In this document: in pieces, positions 17,601 to 25,011 of the stretch
Numbering within the stretch: the stretch's first letter is position 1
How the letters are laid out: each line of letters begins with the position of its first letter
NCBI GenBank assembly: GCA_958295835.1
Contig: OY282378.1
Coordinates: 4,551,694 to 4,615,693, forward strand
Length of the DNA stretch: 64,000 bases
Origin: an uncultured Gammaproteobacteria bacterium
Lineage (GTDB): Bacteria > Pseudomonadota > Gammaproteobacteria > HK1
Direction of reading: 5' to 3'
Made by a program: the position numbers and the translations under genes
The notes under the pieces: model-generated
Database searches by the model: none
The model's input: the letters and a program-made list of their open reading frames with translations, nothing else
What the model was told of the DNA's origin: nothing

Positions 17601-18877
17601 TGGCGGATCGCGAACGATCGGAGGCCCGATGTCTCGACGAAGCCGCCGTCGCCGCCGTCCGGGCCGCCGCGGGCGCTCAGGCGACCCTGGACGTTCGCGA
17701 AGCCCTCGGCGAACACCACCACCTTGCCGCCGTCGCCGGAGGCGAGCGCATCGGCGGAGACGGTCGAGTCCGCCGAGACCCAGGTGGCCTCGGCGGTCGG
17801 CGTCGGTCCCCGGCCGCTCACGTCGCCGCCGATCAGAACCTCGCCGCCGCCGGACGGGCCGGAGGCATCGACCTCCGCCCCGGCGAGTCCGACCCGATCC
17901 CCGAGCAGCCGGATACTGCCGCCCCGCCCTTCGCTCGCCCGCGCCGACACCTCGCCCGACACCCACGTGGTCCCGCGCTTGCTCTCGACGTGCACCTCCC
18001 CGCCGGACGGCCCCTGCGCCGCGACGCGCCCGCCCGCTTCCAGGGTGAGACGTTCTCGGGCGACGAGCCGGATGACGCCGTCATCGCCCACCGTGACCGC
18101 GTTCGCCTCCACCGTGCCGGCGTTGCGGATCGAGTCCGCGAACATCCCCGCCGCCCCGCGCCCGGCAATGAGCGACCCGAGGTTCAGCGCCTCGTCCCCC
18201 GGCGCCTGCACCTCCACCCGCACCCCATCGAGGTCCAGGCTCGTCAGAGTGATGCGGCGCCCCGCCGCGAGCACCAGATCGCCGCCCGTGGTCCGGACCA
18301 CCCCGCTGTTCTCGACGCTCGGGGCGAGCAGGAAGACGCCGTCGGCGCCAGCCTTGATCAGGCCCTGGTTGACGACGTCCCCGGCGTCGGGACCGGCGTC
18401 GAAGCGGTAGCGCCCCGCCAGGAAGTCCGCGTCGGCGATGCCCAGCGTCGAGGCGACGAGCCCCGCGGTATCGACCACCGCGCCCTCGCCGAAGACGATG
18501 CCGTGCGGGTTGACGAGGAACACCCGGCCGTTCGACAGGAGCTGGCCGAGGATCGCGGAGGGGTCGGCGCCGGTGACCCGGTTGAGCACTGCGCTCGACG
18601 TGGACTGCTGGATGAAGCGGGTGACCTCGCCCGCGCCGATCGAGAAGTCCTGCCAGTTGATGATCGTGTTCGGGGAGGTGGTGACGTCCAGCGCGTTCGC
18701 GCCGGGATGGGCGAACCGCGCGGAGCCGTGGACCACGGTGGGTCCGGCCGGGTTGGCATGCGCGGCGGCGCCCGCGAGCAGGCCGGCGAGAGCGCCGGCC
18801 AGGAAGCGGCCGGCGGCCGGGATCCGGCGGATCGGCCTATCTCTGCCGGTCAAATGCGGTGGGGAGGATAAGGACAT
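14630..18877 (-). CDS. Filamentous-haemagglutinin-type exoprotein (TpsA)
   Basis: 1415 residues from the ATG at 18877, which gives an extended signal region ending near LLAGAAAHA. The TPS secretion domain (residues about 45-290) has the hallmark NPHGIVFGEGA and NTIINWQDFSIG segments. A right-handed beta-helix follows, with many short Gly-Asn-Val-rich repeats (VTVTGSGSTLTTTG, VLDGGLVDTLDF). Two nearly identical blocks of about 245 residues are encoded at about 15240-16715. The C-terminal 75 residues are strongly acidic (Glu, Asp and Gly) and end ELPMCPA with a single Cys. Function is surface adhesion or cell-cell interaction by family; no toxin domain is visible. It is secreted by the adjacent TpsB. 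Confidence 0.9.
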   Translation of the reverse strand: MSLSSPPHLTGRDRPIRRIPAAGRFLAGALAGLLAGAAAHANPAGPTVVHGSARFAHPGANALDVTTSPNTIINWQDFSIGAGEVTRFIQQSTSSAVLNRVTGADPSAILGQLLSNGRVFLVNPHGIVFGEGAVVDTAGLVASTLGIADADFLAGRYRFDAGPDAGDVVNQGLIKAGADGVFLLAPSVENSGVVRTTGGDLVLAAGRRITLTSLDLDGVRVEVQAPGDEALNLGSLIAGRGAAGMFADSIRNAGTVEANAVTVGDDGVIRLVARERLTLEAGGRVAAQGPSGGEVHVESKRGTTWVSGEVSARASEGRGGSIRLLGDRVGLAGAEVDASGPSGGGEVLIGGDVSGRGPTPTAEATWVSADSTVSADALASGDGGKVVVFAEGFANVQGRLSARGGPDGGDGGFVETSGLRSFAIRHAPDTTAPKGEGGHWLIDPHDIEIVAGSGNTNIPAADPFTSTGDSARLGIDLLTAALSGGQSVTVQTAAGGTQGGDITLSTPANIDATTGTNTLILDAHRHIIINEPVTDAAGGAELDITLDAGGDIRIHADVVLRGGSLVTRSGDFIEISNGAAVTLDGITWDMDSRALGIGSDHSGRTSIGMVVVENGAHLDAAGRLLVVGDGATGTGTLRIRSGGDVTAAEIIVGLATSWDGVVTVTDSGSTITVTGSGNALVVGDEGSGALTIKDGADVRASRVVIGDDAGSQGTVTVTGSGSTLTTTGTGNEVRVGNRGTGTLAVLDGGLVDTLDFDVAYSGVGRVTIRGVASDGTRSRVIASPANGRFSDDPDVAGCCADEGGFARVARTAGSRGTLEILEGGLLRVRDGGSTWGPGFQMARNKGSVGTLVIDGAGSSLEVIQDAPIPADNPYAYGPYAQLGRRGGGTTTIRNGGTLLVQGEGAFVGVSRDSVSLNYPDPDTGSINQRSVVDILSRGRMEVTGENARLVIGYGGPAANGAVTVSGAGSTITTGGTQNEVMVGNGGAGVLEVLDGGLVETLDFEVGHSGVGRATIRGVASDGTRSRVIASPANGKFRGDFANGGGFARAGRFAGSRGAIEILEGGLLRVLDGEGTYGPEFQLARDKGSVGTLLIDGAGSSLEVIQNGPAVHGVPNFFPGPAAQLGRRGSGTTTIRNGGKLLVRGEDAFVRVSRDSVSPNVPDPDDGSINQRSVVNVLSGGRMEVTGENARLVIGDSGPAADGAVTVSGAGSTIAVTGDGNRIVAGDEGTGALTVEGGAGVTAARIVVGRKPGSRGTLRVRRGGSLDADALLAVGKDFDFDRLVAQEPGGTGSATGEPGSRVRYGALDVGAGGSADFTTAADPEVQESVGENTDAILAGHEQEPPLEAAGERSEPAGEQDGTREDDAQAGGEDGARDDEDGEEGEEDEDSEEEGGEPAGTGESGEEEREELPMCPA
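15240..16715. repeat. Two tandem copies of a ~0.73-kb unit inside tpsA
   Basis: Matching stretches lie 726-741 bases apart, for example TTACGAGGCGCGCGTTCTCA at 15301 and 16027. Copies differ by scattered substitutions and small indels. They encode consecutive beta-helix blocks. Confidence 0.75.
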
Positions 18878-19119
18878 TTGGAGTGCATGGCCGTGCTCGG
18901 GACTCAGGGTCTCGCCTCGCCTTCCCGTCCGTCGGCGGCGCGCGATATATTGCACGAGCACAGCATGAATGCAACACCGGGGCGCCGCTCATTCAGGGCA
19001 ATCACTTTTTGATTTTCCGGCAGCGGCCCACACCGAGCATCCACGCAACCGCGACTGTGCAATGCGACCGGGGGCGCTTCCCGGTACCTCCAAGAGGCAA
19101 GGACGCCAGGATTCGGGGC

Positions 19120-19968
19120 TCAATCCAAAGTCCTGGCCACGCGGAAGCCGGCAATGATGATCCTGCTGCCGGCAGGGTTCCTGTAGCGGTTCGCGGAGCG
19201 GATGTTCCACGGTTCGAGGCCCCAGGAGCCGCCGCGCAGCACGCGCCAGTCACAATTCCACTCCCACGCACTCCCGTCGTCAGGCGCTCCCGCGTAGCCA
19301 CCTCCGGTGTAACAATCCTCCACCCACTCGTACACATTCCCGTGCACGTCGTGCAACCCGAATCCGTTGGCCGGAAAGCTCCCCACCTGCACCGTCTTCC
19401 TCCGATACCGGCCCTTGCGCCTCGAACCGTATGTAAAGTTCCCGTTGTAGTTCGCCTGCCCCGTCGATATCGTCGAACCCGTGTGAAACGGTGTCCTCGT
19501 CCCTGCCCGCGCCACGTACTCCCACTCCGACTCACTCAACAACCGATACCCATTCCCCGTCTCCCGACGGAGCCAATCCACATACGCCCTGGCATCTTCC
19601 CAACTCACCTTGATGACTGGACGAGACCCCCGGCCCCAGCCTGCATCAGAAGGGCGATACCCCCCGCACCCACCTCCACTCACGCACGCATCCCACTCCC
19701 CGAACGTCACCTCGTACACCCCCACTGCAAACTGATAACCAATTCTCACCTCATGCACCGGGCCTTCATTGACCCCTCGTCCCGCCTCCGACATCGGCGA
19801 ACCCATCATGAACGTCCCCGCCGGAACCACCACCATCTCCGGGCAATGCCCGCAGTCCCGGAAGGTGTCTCCCGGTGCGTAGCTTCCGCTCGCCGCTTCC
19901 TCCACCGGCGACAGGGCCATCACGGCAGCCAGTGACGAACCGCAAACCACCAACCGTGCTTTTTTCAT
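19120..19968 (-). CDS. SUMF1/formylglycine-generating-enzyme-fold exported protein, lacking FGE cysteines
   Basis: 282 residues; start at 19968 chosen because a signal-like segment (MKKARLVVCGSSLAAVMALS) follows. The FGE-sulfatase fold is clear: MVVVPAGTFMMGS at residues about 45-57, EVTFGEWDACV, RLLSESEWEYVARAG, NGFGLHDVHGNVYEW and VLRGGSWGLEPWNIRSANRYR. In true formylglycine-generating enzymes two cysteines lie in this last block; here those positions are Leu and Ile, so sulfatase activation is unlikely. Such proteins are often periplasmic sugar- or peptide-binding or regulatory modules. Base composition is somewhat different from the neighbours. Located between tpsA and a CHASE2 cyclase. 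Confidence 0.87.
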   Translation of the reverse strand: MKKARLVVCGSSLAAVMALSPVEEAASGSYAPGDTFRDCGHCPEMVVVPAGTFMMGSPMSEAGRGVNEGPVHEVRIGYQFAVGVYEVTFGEWDACVSGGGCGGYRPSDAGWGRGSRPVIKVSWEDARAYVDWLRRETGNGYRLLSESEWEYVARAGTRTPFHTGSTISTGQANYNGNFTYGSRRKGRYRRKTVQVGSFPANGFGLHDVHGNVYEWVEDCYTGGGYAGAPDDGSAWEWNCDWRVLRGGSWGLEPWNIRSANRYRNPAGSRIIIAGFRVARTLD

Positions 19969-20170
19969 CCTGGAACCCCTCGATTCGGTGCCGCTGATCC
20001 GGACCTGCCCCGATCCGGTGGGCAGGTGATGGCTTTCGAGGAACGATGCAACATCGGTGCACCACCTCGCGGCTGATCGGCTACAGGCGCCGCGGGCCGA
20101 ATCCATTTTCCCGCTCCCGGATCATGCTCCCATTCTCGCCACCGGCCCGAAGGTCCAATAGCATAACGCG

Positions 20171-22312
20171 ATGCGCCGCCTCCGGCCCTGGCTCCACCTC
20201 GTCGTGCCCTTCGCTGCGCTGGCGATCGCGCTCGGGCTCCACGTCCGCGCCCCGCGCTTCGTGGAGACCCTCCGCTTCCAGGTCTTCGACGCCTACCAGC
20301 GGCTCTCCCCACGCCCACCGGCCACCGCCCCGGTCGTCGTCATCGACGTCGACGACGCCAGCCTGCGCCGCATCGGGCAGTGGCCCTGGCCGCGCACCCG
20401 CATCGCGGAGCTGCTGCGCAAGCTGCATGAGGCCGGCGCCGCGGCCGTCGGTCTGGACCTCATCCTCGCGGAGCCCGACCGCACCTCGCCGGAGAACGCG
20501 ATCCCGTTGTGGGGGGAGGCGACGGAACGCATCCGGGACGCCCTCGGACACCTGCCCGAGCACGATGCGGTGCTGGCCGGCGCGGTGCGTAGCGCGCCGG
20601 TGGTGACCGGCTTCGCCCTGACCCGCGGGCCGGACGCCGGACGGCCGCCGCGTCCCTACACGATCACGATCGCCGGAGCCGACCCGCTGCCGGTGCTGCC
20701 CGCTTTCACCGGCGCGGTGGCGAACCTGCCACACATCGACGCCGGCGCGCGCGGGACCGGCGGCTTCAACTTCCTGCCTTCGGTGGACGGGGTCCTGCGC
20801 CGGGTCCCCCTGCTGCTACGCCTGGGAGACGACGTCTATCCGAGCTTCTCCCTGGAGATGCTCAGGGTCCTGCTCGGGGCGGAGGGCTACGAGGTGCGGG
20901 TCGAGGAAGCCGGGGTCGAGGGCGCCCCGCCGGCCGTCGAGGAGGTGGCGGTGGGCGGGCTGGTGATTCCGGCCGACGAAGCGGGGCGCGTCTGGCTGCA
21001 CCATACCCGACCGGAAGCGCGGCGCTCGATCCCGGCCTGGCGGGTGCTGACCGGGGAGATCGCCGGTGAAGCGCTCTCCGGCCACGTATGCGTGGTCGGC
21101 ACCTCCGCCGCGGGCCTGAAGGATCTGCGCGCCACTCCTCTCGATCTGGCCGCGCCCGGCGTGGCGATCCATGCCGCGGCCCTGGAACAGATGCTTCTGG
21201 GCCATTTCCTCGAGCGTCCCGCCTGGGTCGAACCGGTCGAACTCGTCTACATGCTCGTTCTGGGAGTGGCGTTGATCCTCCTGCTGCGCAAGCTCAAGGC
21301 GCTCGGCTGCGCATCGCTCGGAGCGGTGGCGGTGGCCGTCGCGGCCGGCCTGTCCTGGTACGCCTACACCGAGCACCGGCTGCTGATCGATCCGGTGCTG
21401 CCTTCGCTGGTGGCGCTGCTCGTCTACATGGCGGGCTCGCTCGTCAACTTCGCCTGCACGGAGGCGGAACGCCGCTGGGTCCGCAGAGCCTTCGGCCACT
21501 ACCTGGCCCCGGCGGTGGTGCAGCAGCTCATGGACGATCCCGACACGCTGCGCGTCGGCGGCGAGAGGCGCGACACCACCTTCCTGTTCACCGACATCGC
21601 CGGATTCACCTCCGTCACCGAACGTCTCGAGCCGGCGGTGCTGGTGCGCCTGCTGAACGAGTACCTCGACGGCACCTGCCGCATCGTGCTGCAGCACGGC
21701 GGCACCATCGACAAGGTCGTCGGCGATGCGCTGCACGTGATGTTCAACGCCCCGGGAGATCAGCCGGACCACGCGGAGCGTGCGCTGCGCTGCGCACTGG
21801 CGCTCGACGAGTTCTGCCGCCGCTACGCGGCCGGGCAGCGTACGCTCGGGGTGGATTTCGGCGACACCCGCATCGGCGTGAATACCGGGGAGACGGTGGT
21901 CGGCAACTTCGGCGGTGCGGCGCGTTTCGACTACACCGCGCACGGCGATGCGATCAACACGGCAGCCCGTCTCGAAAGCGTGAACAAGTACTTCGACACC
22001 CGGATCTGCGTGAGCGAGACCACGCTCCAACGCTGCGACTGGCCGCACCATCGCCCGATCGGCCGGCTCGTCCTCAAGGGCAAGTCGGAAGGGCTCGGCG
22101 CGTACGAGCTGCTCGGCCCCTCGCGAGCGCGGGCGCCGGAAGTCGTGGAGTACAAGGAGGCGTACCGGTTGCTCGAAGCCGGGGACCCCTCGGCCGGGGC
22201 GGTGTTCGCCGATCTCGCCGAGCGCCATCCCGGCGATGGCCTGATCGCCTTCCACGCTATCCGGCTCCGGGCCGGGATGACCGGAGTGATCATCGAGATG
22301 AGCGGGAAATAG
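20171..22312 (+). CDS. CHASE2-domain class III adenylate cyclase
   Basis: 713 residues. One N-terminal membrane helix (about 8-24) precedes an extracytoplasmic CHASE2 sensor (about 30-340; VVVIDVDDASLRRIGQWPWPR is its hallmark). Three more membrane helices (about 355-430) follow, then a class III cyclase domain (about 470-640). Metal-binding aspartates are in FTDIAGFTS and VVGDALHVMF; the KVVGD lysine and HGDAIN aspartate favour ATP as substrate. It would make cAMP in response to a periplasmic signal. CHASE2 cyclases and FecR-type proteins co-occur in many proteobacterial surface loci, which fits the adjacent two-partner secretion genes. The ATG follows an AT-richer gap and has no strong ribosome site. 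Confidence 0.92.
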   Translation: MRRLRPWLHLVVPFAALAIALGLHVRAPRFVETLRFQVFDAYQRLSPRPPATAPVVVIDVDDASLRRIGQWPWPRTRIAELLRKLHEAGAAAVGLDLILAEPDRTSPENAIPLWGEATERIRDALGHLPEHDAVLAGAVRSAPVVTGFALTRGPDAGRPPRPYTITIAGADPLPVLPAFTGAVANLPHIDAGARGTGGFNFLPSVDGVLRRVPLLLRLGDDVYPSFSLEMLRVLLGAEGYEVRVEEAGVEGAPPAVEEVAVGGLVIPADEAGRVWLHHTRPEARRSIPAWRVLTGEIAGEALSGHVCVVGTSAAGLKDLRATPLDLAAPGVAIHAAALEQMLLGHFLERPAWVEPVELVYMLVLGVALILLLRKLKALGCASLGAVAVAVAAGLSWYAYTEHRLLIDPVLPSLVALLVYMAGSLVNFACTEAERRWVRRAFGHYLAPAVVQQLMDDPDTLRVGGERRDTTFLFTDIAGFTSVTERLEPAVLVRLLNEYLDGTCRIVLQHGGTIDKVVGDALHVMFNAPGDQPDHAERALRCALALDEFCRRYAAGQRTLGVDFGDTRIGVNTGETVVGNFGGAARFDYTAHGDAINTAARLESVNKYFDTRICVSETTLQRCDWPHHRPIGRLVLKGKSEGLGAYELLGPSRARAPEVVEYKEAYRLLEAGDPSAGAVFADLAERHPGDGLIAFHAIRLRAGMTGVIIEMSGK

Positions 22313-22318
22313 GGGCCG

Positions 22319-22494
22319 CCCGCAGCGCTGGTCCGGGCACCCGCGATTCCGCACCGCGGAATCGCCAAAGTGACCGCGCCAGCGGTCGCCATTCGTATGG
22401 AACAAACCTGTTCCCCGCCCACCCGCAGCCCTGGTCCGCCCACCCGCGATTCCGCATAGCGGAATCGCCAAGCGACCGCGCCAGCGGTCGCCGC
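22319..22494. repeat. Two copies of a REP-like repeat, about 105 bases apart
   Basis: This fills most of the 305-base gap 22313-22617. Each copy has GATTCCGC/GCGGAATC and GCGACCGC/GCGGTCGC hairpins. Between them lies GGAACA/TGTTCC at about 22399-22414. The copies match over most of 72 bases. Partial relatives are at 2116-2222 and 35527-35571. Confidence 0.7.
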
Positions 22495-22617
22495 TCGCCC
22501 ATCGTCCTGTATCCTTGCCGGTGCTGCGCCCGGCGGGGGTGACGCGGACCAACCGGCCGAGCGCCGTCGCGGCTCCCCGGCGCCTCCCCGAAGAAATCAA
22601 CCTGCAAGAGACCAGTC

Positions 22618-24006
22618 ATGAGCGGACCCGGATACATCAAGTTCGACACCCTGAGCCTGCACGCGGGCCAGAAACCCGATCCGGCCACCGGCGCGCGCGC
22701 GACGCCGATCTACCAGACGACGTCCTACGTCTTCCGGGATTCCGACCACGCCGCGGCGCTGTTCAACGCCGAACGGCCCGGCCACGTGTACTCGCGCATC
22801 ACCAATCCCACCACCGCGGTGCTGGAGGAGCGGGTCGCCGCCCTCGAAGGCGGGGTCGGGGCGATCGCCACCGCCAGCGGGCAGGCCGCGATGCATCTGG
22901 CGATCGCGACCATCGTCGGAACCGGCGAGCACGTCGTGGCCTCGTCCGCGCTCTACGGCGGCTCGCACAACCTGCTCTCCTACACCCTGCCGCGCTTCGG
23001 CATCGAGACCACGTTCGTCGATCCCAGGGACCCCGCCGCGTTCCGCGCCGCCATCCGCCCCGAGACCCGGCTGGTGTTCAGCGAGACCCTCGGCAACCCC
23101 GGCCTCGACGTGCTCGACGTTCCCGCCGTCGCCGAGGTCGCCCATGACGCCGGCTTGCCCCTGCTCGTGGACTCGACGTTCACCACGCCCTACCTGATGC
23201 GCCCCTTCGACCACGGCGCGGATCTCGTCTTCCATTCGGCGACGAAGTTCCTCGGCGGCCACGGGGTGGCGATCGGCGGGGTGCTCGTGGACGGTGGCAC
23301 GTTCGACTGGGACGCCTCCGGCCGCTTCCCGACCCTGAGCGCGCCCTACGCCGGCTTCCACGACCTGGTGTTCACCGAGGAGTACGGCCCGGCCGCGTTC
23401 ATCATGCGCGCGCGCAAGGAAGGCGCGCGCGACTTCGGGGCATGCATGAGCCCGACCACCGCGTTCCACATCCTGCAAGGGGTGGAGACCCTGTCGCTGC
23501 GCATGGAGCGGCACGTGGCCAACACCCGCAAGGTGGTGGAGTTCCTGGACCGCCACGACGCGGTGGCGAGCGTGGTGTACCCGGAGCTGTCCGATCACCC
23601 GGACCACGAGCTCGCGAAGAAGCTGCTGCCGCGCGGCTGCGGGGCGGTGTTCAGCTTCGAGCTCGAAGGCGGACGGGACGCAGGCCGGATGTTCATCGAG
23701 TCGTTGCGGGTATTCTCCCACCTCGCGAACGTCGGGGATGCGAAGTCCCTCGTCATCCACCCCGCGAGCACTACCCACCACCGGATGGACGCCGAGGCGC
23801 TGGCGCGGGCCGGGATCTCGGAGGGGACGGTACGGCTCTCGATCGGCCTGGAGGACGCCGGCGACCTGCTCGACGATCTGGGACGGGCGCTGCACCTGTC
23901 GCAACGCGCCGCGAAACGGCGCGCTGACACGGCATGGCACACCGGCGCGAAGCGGGACGCCGGCGCAGCCCAGAAGGAAGCCGGTCCACGGAGGGCGGCG
24001 TCGTGA
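22618..24006 (+). CDS. metY: O-acetylhomoserine sulfhydrylase (aminocarboxypropyltransferase)
   Basis: 462 residues, about 30 longer than usual. PLP-dependent Cys/Met metabolism family: TPIYQTTSYVFRDSDHAAALFN near the N-terminus, the cofactor Lys in FHSATKFLGGHG (about residue 211), and the AGFHDLVFTEEYG and SPTTAFHILQGVETL segments characteristic of the MetY branch. It makes homocysteine from O-acetylhomoserine and sulfide in the cytoplasm. The final 25-30 residues (from about RADTAWHTG) look unlike the family and lie in a 119-bp tandem duplication that includes the junction with the next gene. The stop overlaps a GTG (GTGA), implying translational coupling. Confidence 0.92.
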   Translation: MSGPGYIKFDTLSLHAGQKPDPATGARATPIYQTTSYVFRDSDHAAALFNAERPGHVYSRITNPTTAVLEERVAALEGGVGAIATASGQAAMHLAIATIVGTGEHVVASSALYGGSHNLLSYTLPRFGIETTFVDPRDPAAFRAAIRPETRLVFSETLGNPGLDVLDVPAVAEVAHDAGLPLLVDSTFTTPYLMRPFDHGADLVFHSATKFLGGHGVAIGGVLVDGGTFDWDASGRFPTLSAPYAGFHDLVFTEEYGPAAFIMRARKEGARDFGACMSPTTAFHILQGVETLSLRMERHVANTRKVVEFLDRHDAVASVVYPELSDHPDHELAKKLLPRGCGAVFSFELEGGRDAGRMFIESLRVFSHLANVGDAKSLVIHPASTTHHRMDAEALARAGISEGTVRLSIGLEDAGDLLDDLGRALHLSQRAAKRRADTAWHTGAKRDAGAAQKEAGPRRAAS

Positions 24007-24195
24007 GATTCGAGGTGAACGGCCTGGTGGGCCATGCGTACACCGGCCCGCGCCCCTTTGCGCCGGACTCGCAACGCGCCGGCGTAGCGCAGAAGGCGGC
24101 GGGTCCGCGGAGTGCGGCATCATGAGGTTCGAGGTGGACGGCCTGCCGGCCTACGCATACACCGGCTCCCGCCCCCTCGTGCCGGGGCAGCCGGC
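23958..24195. repeat. 119-bp imperfect tandem duplication of the metY-hydrolase junction
   Basis: Copy one starts at 23958 and copy two at 24077; the start codons they contain, GTG 24003 and ATG 24122, are exactly 119 bases apart. The copies are diverged, so the event is not recent. Confidence 0.7.
24003..24125 (+). pseudogene. Forty-codon remnant copy of the hydrolase start
   Basis: From the GTG at 24003 the frame reads VRFEVNGLVGHAYTGPRPF, matching the intact hydrolase start MRFEVDGLPAYAYTGSRPL. It then runs into a metY-like tail and stops at 24125, overlapping the real start as ATGA. Its upstream end overlaps metY as GTGA. It may be translated as a coupling peptide, but has no catalytic part. 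Confidence 0.55.
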
Positions 24196-24925
24196 GGCGG
24201 TGTTCGTGCACGGCGGCGGCCTCGACCACAGCGTGTGGATCCACCAGAGCCGCTACTTCGCGCACCACGGCTTCAACGTCGCCGCCCTCGACCTGGCGGG
24301 CCACGGTCGATCGGCCGGCGCCCCGCCGGGCACCATCACCGGCATGGCGCACTGGGTGATGCGCGCGGCCGACGCGCTCGGCATCGGGCGCCTGTCCGTG
24401 GCCGGACACAGCATGGGCTCGCTGGTGGCCCTGGAAGTGGCCGGCCTCTACCCGGACCGCATCGAGGCCGCGGCGCTCGTCGGCTGCGCGGTGCCGATGG
24501 CGGTCACCAGCGCGCTGCTCGATGCCGCGAAGGCCGGCAGCCATGCCGCCTTCGACATGATCACGCTGTGGGGACACCGCATGGATGCGCAGCTCGGCGG
24601 CAATCCGGCGCCCGGCATGTGGATGACCGGCGGCGCGGTGCGGCTGCTCGAACGCAGCGGCCGGGGCGTGCTGCACAACGATCTGAACGCCTGCAACGAA
24701 TACCGCCACGGGCTGGAGACCGCCGCGAAGGTCGCCTGCCCCACCCATGTCGTTCTCGGCCGGGAAGACGTCATGGCCCCGCCGCGGGCGGCGCGGAATT
24801 TGATTGCCGCACTCTCCGTCGTGCGGGTCACCGAGCTCGCGGATTGCGGCCACATGCTGATGGCGGAGCAGCCCGATGCGGTCCGCGACGCGCTGGCGGC
24901 CGCCTTTCCGGATCCGGGGGGTTGA
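24122..24925 (+). CDS. Alpha/beta-fold hydrolase
   Basis: 267 residues. Oxyanion HGGG at FVHGGGLDHSVW (about residues 29-40), the nucleophile elbow GHSMGS (about 99-104), an acid in LGREDVMAPP and the catalytic His in DCGHMLM complete the triad. Substrates of the family are esters, lactones or C-C bonds; none is indicated here. It overlaps the remnant upstream ORF by 4 bases and lies in a metY operon, so a role near sulfur-amino-acid or ester metabolism is possible. The start at 24122 is supported by the duplicated copy, which carries a start codon at the same point. Confidence 0.88.
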   Translation: MRFEVDGLPAYAYTGSRPLVPGQPAAVFVHGGGLDHSVWIHQSRYFAHHGFNVAALDLAGHGRSAGAPPGTITGMAHWVMRAADALGIGRLSVAGHSMGSLVALEVAGLYPDRIEAAALVGCAVPMAVTSALLDAAKAGSHAAFDMITLWGHRMDAQLGGNPAPGMWMTGGAVRLLERSGRGVLHNDLNACNEYRHGLETAAKVACPTHVVLGREDVMAPPRAARNLIAALSVVRVTELADCGHMLMAEQPDAVRDALAAAFPDPGG

Positions 24926-25011
24926 CCCGCTACCGAAACATCTGATCCGTACGGGCGGGTTCACTCACACACGGATGGGATACCGGCATTGTCGTGGCTC
25001 GCCGGACACAT

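Noticed and set aside
19120..19968. Formylglycine-generating enzyme activating the betC product
   Set aside because: Both FGE cysteine positions are Leu/Ile and the protein has a signal-like N-terminus.
22313..22494. Insertion sequence
   Set aside because: No transposase frame and no terminal repeats; the structure is paired hairpins of REP type.
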